Assembly (NCBI RefSeq): GCF_000233435.1
Contig: NC_016146.1
Coordinates: 387,001 to 451,000 of the forward strand
From: Blattabacterium sp. (Mastotermes darwiniensis) str. MADAR
GTDB taxonomy: Bacteria > Bacteroidota > Bacteroidia > Flavobacteriales > Blattabacteriaceae
DNA: 64,000 nucleotides
Direction: 5' to 3'
In this document: positions 49,942 to 59,836 of the stretch, piece by piece
How the letters are laid out: each line of letters starts with the position of its first letter
Numbering within the stretch: the stretch's first letter is position 1
Position numbers and translations under genes: made by a program
Notes under the pieces: model-generated
Databases searched by the model: none
What the model saw: only the letters and a program-made list of their open reading frames with translations
Told to the model about the DNA's origin: nothing

Positions 49942-50373
49942 TTATTTATAAATTTCTATCCCCATAGAACGTGCTGTTCCAGATACCATGGATATAGCAG
50001 CTTCAATTGAGAAACAATTCAAATCTTCCATTTTATTTTCCGCAATTATTTTGATTTTATTCAAACTTATTTTTCCAATTTTAGAACGATTTGGTTCCTT
50101 AGATCCTTTCTCTAATTGTATTGCATTAAGTAACTGAATAGATACTGGAGGTTTCTTAATTACAAAATCAAAAGATTTATCTTCATATATAGTAAGGATC
50201 ACTGGACATATTTTTCCATTCCATTCTTCTTTAGTTCGTAAATTGTACTGTTTACAGAATTCCATTATATTCACTCCAGAACTTCCTAAAATAGGACCAA
50301 TAGGAGGAGAAGGATTTGCTTTTCCTCCAATTATATTTTGGATTTTTATTCTTTTTACTACTTTTTTATCCAT
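49942..50373 (-). CDS. rplK: 50S ribosomal protein L11
   Basis: The 143 residues cover KIQNIIGGKANPSPPIGPILGSSGVNIMEFCKQYN, the usual N-terminal domain, and the thiostrepton-region C-terminal domain. The last part (AISMVSGTARSMGIEI) matches the family end. The ATG shares one base with the nusG stop (TAATG), so translation is coupled. Confidence 0.96.
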   Translation of the reverse strand: MDKKVVKRIKIQNIIGGKANPSPPIGPILGSSGVNIMEFCKQYNLRTKEEWNGKICPVILTIYEDKSFDFVIKKPPVSIQLLNAIQLEKGSKEPNRSKIGKISLNKIKIIAENKMEDLNCFSIEAAISMVSGTARSMGIEIYK

Positions 50374-50930
50374 TAAATCTTTTCTATTTGTGTAAAATTC
50401 AATTCTAATGGAGTCCTCCTCCCAAAAATTAAAACTGATAATTCTAGTTTTCTTTTTTCTTCATTAATTTTCTCTATAGTTCCATTGAATCCATTAAAAG
50501 GACCATCTATAACCTTGATCGTTTCCCCAATTACAAAAGGAATACTTATATTTTCATAGCTTTCTGATAATTGATCTATTTTCCCCAACATCTTATTCAC
50601 TTCTTCTTTTCTCATTGGAATAGCGGAACCACCTTTTCCTTCACTTAAAAAATTAATAACACCGGGAACATTTTTAATGGCGTGTACAGCTTCTCCTTCC
50701 AGATTAGCTTCTATCATCACATATCCAGGATAATAAACTTTTTCCCTATGAATTTTTTTTCCCTTTCTCATTTGTATAACTTTTTCAATGGGAACCAAAA
50801 CCTTTCCTATATGTTCTTGAAATCCATTATTTCTAATTTCATTCTCAATATATGATTTTATCTTATTTTCTTGACCACTAATGGTTTTTAGAACATACCA
50901 TTTTCTTTCTAAACTTTCTAAATCACTCAT
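50373..50930 (-). CDS. nusG: Transcription elongation factor NusG
   Basis: Binds RNA polymerase and couples it to ribosomes or Rho. ATG at 50928-50930 (MSDLESLERKWYVLKTISGQE) gives 185 residues; the frame is open upstream but those residues are not family-like. NGN domain, then a KOW motif (FVIGETIKVIDGPFNGFNGTI). It sits between secE and rplK as in most bacteria. Confidence 0.96.
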   Translation of the reverse strand: MSDLESLERKWYVLKTISGQENKIKSYIENEIRNNGFQEHIGKVLVPIEKVIQMRKGKKIHREKVYYPGYVMIEANLEGEAVHAIKNVPGVINFLSEGKGGSAIPMRKEEVNKMLGKIDQLSESYENISIPFVIGETIKVIDGPFNGFNGTIEKINEEKRKLELSVLIFGRRTPLELNFTQIEKI

Positions 50931-50940
50931 CAATTTTTTT

Positions 50941-51126
50941 TTATAAGGAAAACAATTTTTTAATAAAAAAAATAAACAAACCATCTACACCATATAAAAA
51001 CATAGATAGAAATATAGAAAAAAACGACACTATTAGTGTAGTAATTTGCAAATCTACCCACTTAGGCCATGTAATGCAATAAAAAAATTCATCATAAATC
51101 TCAAAAAAAAAATTATTTTTTTTCAT
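50941..51126 (-). CDS. secE: Protein translocase subunit SecE
   Basis: Essential subunit of the SecYEG channel in its minimal form. The 61 residues are an amphipathic N-terminal helix with the conserved ITWPKWVDLQITT and one transmembrane helix (about 30-55). Sequence identity is low, but the WP motif, size and position between tRNA-Trp and nusG settle it. Confidence 0.9.
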   Translation of the reverse strand: MKKNNFFFEIYDEFFYCITWPKWVDLQITTLIVSFFSIFLSMFLYGVDGLFIFFIKKLFSL

Positions 51127-51136
51127 ATTTTATTTG

Positions 51137-51209
51137 CACGGATGGTAAGAATCGAACTTACGACCTTCGGTTTTGGAGACCGATGCTCTACCAACTAAGC
51201 TACATCCGT
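51137..51209 (-). tRNA. tRNA-Trp (CCA)
   Basis: A 73-nt cloverleaf: acceptor ACGGATG/CATCCGT, anticodon stem TCGGT/ACCGA with loop CTCCAAA (anticodon CCA), T arm GTAAG/CTTAC, discriminator G as expected for Trp. It sits between tuf and secE, the standard Bacteroidetes arrangement. Confidence 0.97.
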
Positions 51210-51220
51210 TTGATGAAATA

Positions 51221-52411
51221 TCATCCATCCATAATTTTAATAACTTGTCCTGCTCCAACCGTTTTTCCTCCTTCACGAATAGCAAAACGTAAGTTTTCAT
51301 TCAAAGCAACTGGCTGATGTAAATCTACTTCCATAGAAATATTATCCCCCGGCATAACCATCTCTACTCCTCCTAATAAATGAATCACCCCAGTAACATC
51401 TGTAGTTCTCAAATAAAATTGAGGACGATATTTATCATGAAAAGGAGTATGCCTACCTCCTTCCTCTTTTGTAAGTATATACACCTCAGCTCTAAATTTT
51501 TTGTGAGGGGTTATAGATCCTGGTTTTCCTATGACCATTCCACGTCTGATATCTTTTTTATCTATTCCACGTAATAGCAATCCTACATTATCACCTGCTT
51601 GACCTTTATCCAAAATTTTACGAAACATTTCCACTCCCGTGACTGTGGATGATAGTTTGATTTCTGCAAGACCTACAATATCTACCAAATCTCCTGTATT
51701 TATAATTCCACTTTCAATACGTCCTGTAGCTACAGTTCCCCTACCAGTTATGGTAAATACATCTTCTATAGGCATTAAAAATGGTTTATCCATTTCACGA
51801 ACTGGTTCTGGAATATATTCATCTAAAATATTCATAAGTTCCTGAATTTTTTTAACCCATTTTTTATCTCCATTCAAAGCTCCTAAAGCGGATCCTTGTA
51901 CAATAGGAATCTTATCCCCTTCATATTCATATTTAGAAAGCAATTCTCGTATTTCCATTTCCACCAATTCTAATAATTCTGGATCATCTACTTGATCTAC
52001 TTTATTCATAAAAACAACTATTTTAGGAACTCCTACTTGACGTGCCAATAAAATGTGCTCCCTGGTTTGAGGCATAGGACCATCTGTAGCAGCCACTACC
52101 AAAATAGTTCCATCCATTTGAGCTGCTCCAGTAATCATATTTTTAATATAATCGGCATGTCCTGGACAATCGACATGGGCATAATGTCGTTTATTCGTTT
52201 CATACTCTACATGAGAAGTATTTATGGTAATTCCTCTAGCCTTCTCTTCTGGAGCATTATCAATTGCATCAAAACTTTTTTCCTCTGCCAATCCCATTTC
52301 TGATAATACTTTTGTAATAGCTGCTGTTAAAGTCGTTTTTCCATGATCCACATGACCTGTGGTCCCTATATTCAAATGTGGTTTGTCACGTTTAAATTTT
52401 TCTTTTGCCAT
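51221..52411 (-). CDS. tuf: Elongation factor Tu
   Basis: Delivers aminoacyl-tRNA to the ribosome. The 396 residues are complete: G1 GHVDHGKT (20-27), G3 DCPGHADY, G4 NKVD and G5 SAL, then domains 2 and 3. It is less AT-biased than most genes here. Flanked by tRNA genes on both sides, suggesting a mixed tRNA/mRNA transcript. Confidence 0.98.
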   Translation of the reverse strand: MAKEKFKRDKPHLNIGTTGHVDHGKTTLTAAITKVLSEMGLAEEKSFDAIDNAPEEKARGITINTSHVEYETNKRHYAHVDCPGHADYIKNMITGAAQMDGTILVVAATDGPMPQTREHILLARQVGVPKIVVFMNKVDQVDDPELLELVEMEIRELLSKYEYEGDKIPIVQGSALGALNGDKKWVKKIQELMNILDEYIPEPVREMDKPFLMPIEDVFTITGRGTVATGRIESGIINTGDLVDIVGLAEIKLSSTVTGVEMFRKILDKGQAGDNVGLLLRGIDKKDIRRGMVIGKPGSITPHKKFRAEVYILTKEEGGRHTPFHDKYRPQFYLRTTDVTGVIHLLGGVEMVMPGDNISMEVDLHQPVALNENLRFAIREGGKTVGAGQVIKIMDG

Positions 52412-52435
52412 GATTTTCTTAAATTTTTAATAGAA

Positions 52436-52507
52436 AGCCAATGGCGGGAATTGAACCCGTGACCTCTTTCTTACCAAGAAAGTGCTCTCCCACTGAGCTA
52501 CATTGGC
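52436..52507 (-). tRNA. tRNA-Thr (GGU)
   Basis: A 72-nt cloverleaf with acceptor GCCAATG/CATTGGC, anticodon stem CTTTC/GAAAG and loop TTGGTAA (anticodon GGT), T loop TTCAATT, discriminator T. The T stem has one A-C mismatch (position 49-65). It reads ACC/ACU codons. Confidence 0.95.
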
Positions 52508-52516
52508 CATAAATGG

Positions 52517-52590
52517 AGCGGAAGACGGGATTCGAACCCGCGACATTCAACTTGGAAGGCTGATGCTCTAACCAACTGAGCTACTTCCGC
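52517..52590 (-). tRNA. tRNA-Gly (UCC)
   Basis: A 74-nt cloverleaf: acceptor GCGGAAG/CTTCCGC, anticodon stem TCAGC/GTTGA (one G-U), loop CTTCCAA with anticodon TCC, T arm GCGGG/CCCGT, discriminator T. Complements the GCC isoacceptor at 59664. Confidence 0.97.
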
Positions 52591-52599
52591 AATTAAAAA

Positions 52600-52683
52600 T
52601 GGGGAGAGCAGGATTTGAACCTGCGAAGGCAAAGCCAACAGATTTACAGTCTGTCCTCGTTAACCATACTTGAGTATCTCCCC
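52600..52683 (-). tRNA. tRNA-Tyr (GUA)
   Basis: An 84-nt class II tRNA with a long variable arm, as expected for bacterial tRNA-Tyr. Acceptor GGGGAGA/TCTCCCC, anticodon stem ACAGA/TCTGT, loop CTGTAAA with anticodon GTA, T arm GCAGG/CCTGC, discriminator A. Confidence 0.97.
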
Positions 52684-52695
52684 AAAAAAAAAATA

Positions 52696-52769
52696 AGCCG
52701 GAGGAGGGATTCGAACCCACGACACCGAGATTACAAATCACGTGCTCTGACCATCTGAGCTACACCGGC
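52696..52769 (-). tRNA. tRNA-Thr (UGU) with three U-U mismatches
   Basis: A 74-nt cloverleaf with loop TTTGTAA (anticodon TGT), D stem GCTC/GAGC and T loop TTCGAAT intact. Three stems each have one U-U opposition: acceptor GCCGGTG against CTCCGGC (6-67), anticodon stem CGTGA against TCTCG (29-41) and T stem GTGGG against CCCTC (50-64). Family members have a pair or G-U there. It is probably still the reader of ACA/ACG codons, since no other copy is in the window. Confidence 0.88.
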
Positions 52770-52831
52770 TATTTCATGATCAACACAATTGTTCACTAAC
52801 AATGGAAATCAGGTGGATACAAATCTATAGA

Positions 52832-52873
52832 GATTTTTATAATTCTCAAAAAAATAATGAGAATTATAAAATC
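52832..52873. terminator. Bidirectional hairpin between lspA and the tRNA cluster
   Basis: GATTTTTATAATTCTCA (52832-52848) pairs with TGAGAATTATAAAATC (52858-52873) around a 9-base A-rich loop, a 16-bp stem with one bulged base. It begins inside the last codons of lspA and can end that transcript ahead of the tRNA-tuf unit. It is A/T-rich, so efficiency is uncertain. Confidence 0.7.
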
Positions 52874-53513
52874 TTTACATGTTTAATCTTTTTTTTAAAA
52901 ATTAACAATAAAATAAAACCAATAAATATTACAAAATCGGATAAATTAAAAACAGGTCTAAAGAATTTAAAATTATAACCCCCAAAAAGTGGAATACAAT
53001 AGGGAATATAAAAATCAATTATAGGAAAATAAAACATATCTACTACGCATCCTTCCATAAAGGAAGCATATCCACCAACTCCACTAACAAAACTTTTCCA
53101 AGAACGTATCTTAGAAATTCCTGAATAGGCGATCCATTTATGATCTTCTCTATTATAAACGGTTCCTGTATCAAATAATAAACCATAAAAAATACTATCC
53201 AAAAGATTGCCTATAGCTCCTGAGAGGATAAAAACAACAGGAACCATCAAATAATTCGAAGATTTATTTTTTACATTTTTATAAATAAAAAAAAATAAAA
53301 ATAAAACAAAAATAAAACGAAAAACACTTAATAAAATTTTTCCAAAATATCCAGGAGCAAGATGAATTCCATAAGCCATTCCAGGATTTTCTATAAATAA
53401 AATCCAAAAAAAGGGAAATATGGAAAAGCCACTTCCAAGTTCAAAATGAGTTTTTATATAAATTTTTAAGATCTGATCTATAAATAGAATGATAAAAAAA
53501 AAATTTTATTCAA
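52864..53513 (-). CDS. lspA: Lipoprotein signal peptidase (LspA), start out of frame across an A10 tract
   Basis: Cleaves signal peptides of lipoproteins at the inner membrane. From 53380 to 52864 the frame encodes MAYGIHLAPGYFGKI and the rest of the enzyme, with catalytic Asp in GNLLDSIFYG and FNLSDFVIF. Reading upstream in frame continues true LspA: IDQILKIYIKTHFELG and ILFIENPGMAYG (to 53490). No start codon exists in that frame; it meets a stop just past an A10 run (53494-53503). With one more base in the run, TTG at 53513 would give MNKIFFFIILFIDQ, the right N-terminus. Either slippage, a non-standard ATT/ATC start, or a recent frameshift. Confidence 0.8.
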
Positions 53514-53563
53514 AATTTATTGTTTTAAAAACGCAATAAAACGTTCTTTAAAATACACCCTTT

Positions 53564-56500
53564 TTATTCTCTTCTAATCAATATGTATATTGAATCTTTT
53601 TCAAAATCTACCTTAATTCCTTTTCTTTTTATATTTTCTTCCAATACAAGATCTACAGAAAGAGTTTCTTGACAAATAAACTCTTTGTTCTTATGGATGA
53701 TAGATTGTATTTTTTGAATAGCGTTTATATATAAGAATATTTTATCAATCACCTTGTATTTACACTTTTTTCTCAATTTTTGTATATGTCTAATTATTTC
53801 TCTTATCAAACCTTCTTCCCAAAGAAAACTCGTAATTTCCAAATCTAAAGCTATAGTCAATTCATTATCGAATAGGATAGACCAATTCCCAATGAATTCA
53901 GTAGTAATTTTAACATCTTTTAAAAAAAGTGCGATTTTTTCTCCTTGAAAAGAAAAAATATATTTTTTTTTTAGTTCTATTTCTTGAATATTCTCCTGAG
54001 AAAATTTTTTTATTATTTCAGATATTTCCTTGGTTTTATTTCCAAATCTAGGACCCAAAGATCTATAATTTGGTTGAATATGTTTTACTAATTTTAAATA
54101 TTTGTGAGGATCCGTAAATTCAATGTTTTTTACATTGATTTCTTGTTTAAGAATATCATATGTTTTTTGTTGTAATCCCAAACGTATTTTTTCATCATGA
54201 ATCAAAATGAGCAATCTTTGCAGAGGTTGACGAATCTTTATCCCATTTTTTTTTCTTATAGAGAAAACCATAGTAGTAATCTTTTGAACTAAAAGCATAC
54301 GTTTTTCTAAATCTTCATTGACCAAACTAGAATTAAAATCTGGAAAACTAGTCAAATGAATGCTTTCAAAGTTCTCTTTTCTTGTAATAGAATTGAGATC
54401 TATATACAATTTTTCAGAAAAAAATGGAGCAATAGGAGATAATAATTTGGAAATAGTAATCAAACATTTATAAAGTATTTGATATGCCGAAATTTTATTT
54501 TTTGTATATTCTTCTTTCCAAAATCTTCTACGACATAACCTTACGTACCAATTACTTAACTTTTCTAATACAAAAAATAAAATAGTACGAGCAGCTTTGG
54601 TGGGATTGTAATCTGAATAGGATTCATCCACTATTTTAATCATCGTATTTAATTCAGAAAGGATCCAAAGATCTAATTCTGTATAATTTTCTAAAGAACA
54701 ATCCTCTTCTTGATAAGAAAAACCATCTATATTAGCATACAAAACAAAAAAAGAATAAACATTATAAAGTGTCCCAAAAAATTTATTGATTCCTATATGA
54801 ATTCCTTTGATGTCGAATTTTAAATTTTCCCAAGGTTCAGAATTAAATACAATATACCAACGTATTGCATCAGGTCCATAATGCTCTATTAAATCAAAAG
54901 GGTTTATAGTATTTCCTTTACTTTTAGACATTTTATGTCCTTTTTTATCCAAAACCAAACCGGTAGATACAACATTTTTATATGCTACAGAATTAAACAA
55001 TAAAGAACTGATAGTATGCAAGGTAAAAAACCACCCTCTTGTTTGATCTATTCCTTCTGCAATAAAATCTGAAGGAAAAAATAGACATTGATCAATATAT
55101 TCCTTATTCTCAAATGGATAATGAAATTGAGCATATGGCATAGCTCCAGAATCAAACCATACATCTATTAAATAAGGCTCTCTTTTCATTGGAATTCCTC
55201 TACTAGAAACCAATACAATTTGGTCTATAAAAGGTCGATGTAAATCGATTTTTTCATAATTTTCATCTTTCATATCATCAGGAATAAAATTTTCCAAAAT
55301 ATTATGAGACATAAATCCATATTCAATAGACTTTTTAATTTCTAGAATCAATTCTTTAATTGATCCTATAACTAATTCTTCTTTTCCATCTTTTGTTCTC
55401 CAAATTGGTAAAGGAGTCCCCCAATATCTAGTACGTGATAAATTCCAATCTTTTATATTTTTTAACCAGGAATAAAAACGTTTTTTTCCTATAAATTTAG
55501 GATACCAATTGATTTCTTTATTCAAAAAAATTAATTTTTCTTTTGATTTTGTTGTTTGGATGAACCATGATTCTAAAGGATAATAAATAATTGGTTTCTC
55601 AGTCCTCCAACAGTGTGGATAAAAATGTGTATACATTTCTACTTGGAAAACTTTTTTTTCTTTTTCAAGAAAAGAAACAATCTCTTGATCGACTGAAACG
55701 GATTTTGTATTTCTTTTTGGATCGAAATCATTTTTTACGTATTTTCCCCCAAATCCATGAGGATAACTATCCAAAAATCTCCCTTGCATATCCACTAGAG
55801 GAACAGGAATATTTTCTTTGTTTAATACCAACATAGATGGGATTTTATTTCTTCTAGCTACCGTTGAATCATCGATACCAAATGTAGGAGCTATATGAAC
55901 AATTCCAGTTCCTTCCATTTCATTTACAAAATGACCTTCTACAACTTGAAAAGCGTTTTCTTCTTTTTTATAAGGTTTAAACCAAGGCAATAATTGTTCG
56001 TATCGGCTTTTAATGAGTTTATTTCCTTTAAATTTATATGCAATAAAATAAGGGATTTTATTATCTTTCTTTTCAATATTTAATTGATCCAATTCATAAT
56101 TATTAGATACGGGATAAAATTTATTTGGCAATAATATTTTATGAATCAATTTTTCAGCAAAAATAATATTTTCCTTTGAAAAAGAATAGGAACAATAAGT
56201 TCTAACTAAAACATAATCTATGTTAGATCCAATAGCTAATGCTGTATTGGATGGAATAGTCCAAGGAGTTGTAGTCCAAACAATTAAATATGTATTCCCT
56301 GAAAATTCTTGAATCTCTTTTGGTAAAGTTTTTTTTTTAGTTTTAAATTTTAAAATAGGAGCTATTTGTTTTACCTTCTTATAGGTACCTGGCATATTCA
56401 ATTCATGATAACTTAATCCTGTTCCTGCGGAAGGGGAATAGGGTTGAATGGTATAATCGGGATAAAGAATTTTTTTATGATATAGTTTTTTTATCAACCA

Positions 56501-57004
56501 CCATACACTCTCTATATATTTTGTATTGTATGTAATGAATGGTTTTTCTAAATCCAGCCAATACCCCATTTTTTCCGTAAATTCCATCCATTTTTTCATA
56601 GAATCATTAACAAAACATTTACAAATTCTATTATACTTTTCTATGCTAATACTTTTTCCTATATCGTTTTTAGTAATTCCTATTTTTTTTTCTACATTTA
56701 ATTCAATAGGTAATCCATGAGTATCCCATCCAGATTTTCTAATAACTTTTTTTCCTTTAAGAGTATGATATCTACAAAATATATCTTTTATCGTTCTGGA
56801 TACTGTATGATGTATTCCAGGTTGACCATTTAAAGAAGGAGGCCCTTCATACAAAACATAACAACTATATTTTTTATTTTTACTAAAAATATTTCTAGAT
56901 TGAAAACTTTTTTGAAATATTTTGTTTTTTTTCCAAAATTTATCTATTTCTCTATAAATCTCTTTGAGATCCAATTTTTTGTATTCTTTAAACCTTTTTG
57001 ACAT
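53564..57004 (-). CDS. ileS: Isoleucyl-tRNA synthetase
   Basis: Class I synthetase of 1146 residues. HIGH-type motif GQPGIHHTVS (near residues 60-69), editing CP1 domain with TTPWTIPSNTALAIG, KMSKSKGN near 691, tRNA-binding WENLKFD and C-terminal anticodon domain including KNGIKIRQPLQRLLI. It is the eukaryote-like long type usual for Bacteroidetes. Start is ATG. Confidence 0.97.
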   Translation of the reverse strand: MSKRFKEYKKLDLKEIYREIDKFWKKNKIFQKSFQSRNIFSKNKKYSCYVLYEGPPSLNGQPGIHHTVSRTIKDIFCRYHTLKGKKVIRKSGWDTHGLPIELNVEKKIGITKNDIGKSISIEKYNRICKCFVNDSMKKWMEFTEKMGYWLDLEKPFITYNTKYIESVWWLIKKLYHKKILYPDYTIQPYSPSAGTGLSYHELNMPGTYKKVKQIAPILKFKTKKKTLPKEIQEFSGNTYLIVWTTTPWTIPSNTALAIGSNIDYVLVRTYCSYSFSKENIIFAEKLIHKILLPNKFYPVSNNYELDQLNIEKKDNKIPYFIAYKFKGNKLIKSRYEQLLPWFKPYKKEENAFQVVEGHFVNEMEGTGIVHIAPTFGIDDSTVARRNKIPSMLVLNKENIPVPLVDMQGRFLDSYPHGFGGKYVKNDFDPKRNTKSVSVDQEIVSFLEKEKKVFQVEMYTHFYPHCWRTEKPIIYYPLESWFIQTTKSKEKLIFLNKEINWYPKFIGKKRFYSWLKNIKDWNLSRTRYWGTPLPIWRTKDGKEELVIGSIKELILEIKKSIEYGFMSHNILENFIPDDMKDENYEKIDLHRPFIDQIVLVSSRGIPMKREPYLIDVWFDSGAMPYAQFHYPFENKEYIDQCLFFPSDFIAEGIDQTRGWFFTLHTISSLLFNSVAYKNVVSTGLVLDKKGHKMSKSKGNTINPFDLIEHYGPDAIRWYIVFNSEPWENLKFDIKGIHIGINKFFGTLYNVYSFFVLYANIDGFSYQEEDCSLENYTELDLWILSELNTMIKIVDESYSDYNPTKAARTILFFVLEKLSNWYVRLCRRRFWKEEYTKNKISAYQILYKCLITISKLLSPIAPFFSEKLYIDLNSITRKENFESIHLTSFPDFNSSLVNEDLEKRMLLVQKITTMVFSIRKKNGIKIRQPLQRLLILIHDEKIRLGLQQKTYDILKQEINVKNIEFTDPHKYLKLVKHIQPNYRSLGPRFGNKTKEISEIIKKFSQENIQEIELKKKYIFSFQGEKIALFLKDVKITTEFIGNWSILFDNELTIALDLEITSFLWEEGLIREIIRHIQKLRKKCKYKVIDKIFLYINAIQKIQSIIHKNKEFICQETLSVDLVLEENIKRKGIKVDFEKDSIYILIRRE

Positions 57005-57098
57005 AATGAATTATAATTCAAAAACAAGGTTTTTTTATTGATTTACTCAATCCAACTTCATCAAAAGAATCCCTTATTTTAAAAATTTTACACTAGGT

Positions 57099-59651
57099 AT
57101 GAACAAAAACAAAAATTCTTTAAAAAAAGAAGATACTCCTTTGATCAAGCAATATAATGATATAAAATCTAAATATCCAAATACTATACTGTTATTTCAA
57201 GTAGGAGATTTTTATGAAATTTTTGGAGATGATGCTATAAAATGTTCTAAAATATTGGATATAGTTTTGACTAAACGATCCAATAATAAAAATACCATTA
57301 TTCATTTAGCAGGATTTCCTTATCATTCTTTAAATACTTATTTACCAAAATTAATACGATCAGGACATCGTGTAGCTATTTGTGATCAACTAGAGGAAGC
57401 AAAAAAAGGAAAAAATAATATAGTAAAAAGAGGAGTAATAGAATTAGTGACTCCAGGAACGGCTATAGATGAAAATATTTTACAAACTAAATCAAATAAT
57501 TTTTTAGCTTCCATTCATGTGGGGAAAAAAAAATTAGGATTAAGTTTTTTAGATATTTCTACAGGAGAATTTTTTGTAACAGAAGATAAAAAAGAAAATA
57601 TCCTGCAATATTTAAAACATTTTAATCCAAGTGAAATTCTTTTCCAGAAAAAAGAAAAAAAGTTTTTTGAAGAGTTTTTAAAAGACAAATATTATACTTT
57701 TTTAATAGAAGATTGGATATTCAATTATTCATTTTCTTATGAAAAATTAATTTCTCATTTTCAAACAAATTCTTTAAAAGGATTTGGAATAGATGATTTA
57801 AAATTAGGAATTACTGCGTCTGGCGTTATATTAAACTATTTATATGAAACTCAACACTATAAAATAAAACATATTTACAATATAAAAAAAATAAAAAAAG
57901 AGGATCATTTATGGATCGATGATTTTACCTTTCGAAATTTAGAAGTATTCCGTTGTTTTAACAAACAAGGAGTCTCCCTAATTGATATCATCGATAAAAC
58001 AAACACTCCTATGGGAGGAAGATTATTAAAACATTGGATTCATTTTCCTCTAATAGACATTATTCATATAGAAAAACGTCATAGAATAGTAGAAGAACTT
58101 TTTTCTAATGTTTCTATTCGTACTTTTCTCCAAAAAGAACTTAAGGAAATCTATGATATAGAACGAATCATTTCTAAAATGTCTATTGAAAAAATTTCAC
58201 CACGTGAAGTAATTACATTATATAAATCTTTAATGTCCATTGTAAGAATACAAAAAAAATTCTTATCCAATCAAAAATCTAAAATTTTTTTAGAAATTGG
58301 AAATTCATTCCAAGATTGTAACATAATATCTAAAAAAATTGTAAATACAATACATCAAGATCCTCCACATCATATTGAAAAAGGAAATGTAATAGTAAAA
58401 GGGTTTTCTAAAGAATTGGATGAAATTCGTCATTTATATTTTTCCAAAAAAGAATATTTAGAACAACTATGTTCCATCGAACAATTCAATACAGGTATTC
58501 ATAATTTGAAAATTGGTTATAACAATATTTTTGGATATTTTTTTGAAGTAAGAACTTCAAAAAAAGATAAAGTTCCATCTCATTGGATACGAAAACAAAC
58601 ATTAACTAATTCTGAACGATATACTACCGAAAAATTAAAGAATTATGAGGCGCAAATTTTAAATGCAGAACAAAAAATACTTTCTATTGAAAAAGAAATT
58701 TTTCATAATTTAATCAATCAATTGTTAAAATATATAAAACCCCTACAAGAAAATGCAAAAATAATTGCAGAATTGGATGTATTATATTCATTTTCTATTT
58801 CTGCATTAGAAAATAATTATGTAAAACCAAAGGTCAATCATTCGTTTGGTTTATGTATAAAAAAAGGAAGACATCCTGTTATTGAAAGACAATTTCTATC
58901 AACCACATCATATATTCCTAATGATATAATTTTAAATAAGCTGAATCAACAAATATTGATAATAACGGGGCCTAATATGTCCGGAAAATCAGCCATTCTT
59001 CGTCAAACGGCTCTTATTATATTAATGGCTCACATAGGAAGTTTTGTCCCAGCTCAATATGCAGAAATAGGTTTAATAGATAAAATATTTAGCAGGGTAG
59101 GAGCATCCGATAATATTTCTTTAGGAGAATCTACTTTTATGGTAGAAATGAATGAAACCGCAAATATATTAAATAATCTTTCTAAAAGAAGTTTTCTTAT
59201 CTTAGACGAAATAGGAAGAGGAACCAGCACTTATGATGGAATTTCAATTGCTTGGTCTATTGTGGAATTTTTACACAAAAGTCATTTTCAACCCCTTACT
59301 TTATTTGCTACTCATTATCATGAATTAAATAAAATGAGTTTTTCTTTTAAAAGAATTAAAAATTATCATGTTTATGTAAAAGAAATTGATGAAAATATTA
59401 TTTTTATGCGCAAAATGATTGAGGGAGGAAGCGAACATAGTTATGGAATTCACGTTGCTAAAATTTCAGGAATGCCTATAGCAGTTATTCATAGAGCAAA
59501 AGAAATATTAAAAAAATTGAATGAAAAAAATTATAAAAAATCTTTTTTATCCAAAAAAAAAGCCTATTTTTTATTGAGAGAGATAACAAACGTTTTGAAT
59601 GAAATGGATATTGATTCTCTTAATTCCATAGATGATGAAAATAAAAAATAA
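57099..59651 (+). CDS. mutS: DNA mismatch repair protein MutS
   Basis: Recognises mismatches. The 850 residues include the mismatch-reading Phe-x-Glu in VGDFYEIFG (near 35-43), lever and clamp domains, and the ATPase with Walker A GPNMSGKSA (near 624), Walker B ILDEIGRGTS and the final HTH with VAKISGMPIAVIHRAKEIL. Retention of MutS is not universal in reduced endosymbionts and is relevant to the many homopolymer tracts seen. Confidence 0.97.
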   Translation: MNKNKNSLKKEDTPLIKQYNDIKSKYPNTILLFQVGDFYEIFGDDAIKCSKILDIVLTKRSNNKNTIIHLAGFPYHSLNTYLPKLIRSGHRVAICDQLEEAKKGKNNIVKRGVIELVTPGTAIDENILQTKSNNFLASIHVGKKKLGLSFLDISTGEFFVTEDKKENILQYLKHFNPSEILFQKKEKKFFEEFLKDKYYTFLIEDWIFNYSFSYEKLISHFQTNSLKGFGIDDLKLGITASGVILNYLYETQHYKIKHIYNIKKIKKEDHLWIDDFTFRNLEVFRCFNKQGVSLIDIIDKTNTPMGGRLLKHWIHFPLIDIIHIEKRHRIVEELFSNVSIRTFLQKELKEIYDIERIISKMSIEKISPREVITLYKSLMSIVRIQKKFLSNQKSKIFLEIGNSFQDCNIISKKIVNTIHQDPPHHIEKGNVIVKGFSKELDEIRHLYFSKKEYLEQLCSIEQFNTGIHNLKIGYNNIFGYFFEVRTSKKDKVPSHWIRKQTLTNSERYTTEKLKNYEAQILNAEQKILSIEKEIFHNLINQLLKYIKPLQENAKIIAELDVLYSFSISALENNYVKPKVNHSFGLCIKKGRHPVIERQFLSTTSYIPNDIILNKLNQQILIITGPNMSGKSAILRQTALIILMAHIGSFVPAQYAEIGLIDKIFSRVGASDNISLGESTFMVEMNETANILNNLSKRSFLILDEIGRGTSTYDGISIAWSIVEFLHKSHFQPLTLFATHYHELNKMSFSFKRIKNYHVYVKEIDENIIFMRKMIEGGSEHSYGIHVAKISGMPIAVIHRAKEILKKLNEKNYKKSFLSKKKAYFLLREITNVLNEMDIDSLNSIDDENKK

Positions 59652-59663
59652 AGGTTTTTATTC

Positions 59664-59736
<73 letters not shown>

Positions 59737-59745
59737 TCCATATTA

Positions 59746-59832
59746 GCCTGGGTGGTGGAATTGGTAGACACACAGGACTTAAAATCCTGTGATCATTATA
59801 CGATCGTACGGGTTCAAATCCCGTCCCAGGTA
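59746..59832 (+). tRNA. tRNA-Leu (UAA)
   Basis: An 87-nt class II tRNA with a long variable arm. Acceptor GCCTGGG/CCCAGGT (first pair G-U), anticodon stem CAGGA/TCCTG, loop CTTAAAA with anticodon TAA, T arm ACGGG/CCCGT, discriminator A typical of Leu. Ends 4 bp before the convergent guaB stop. Confidence 0.97.
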
Positions 59833-59836
59833 TTTT

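Noticed and set aside
52788-52803. ATTGTT-CACT-AACAAT hairpin upstream of tRNA-Thr(UGU)
   Set aside because: Six-base A/T arms are within chance expectation and no promoter element could be fixed next to it.
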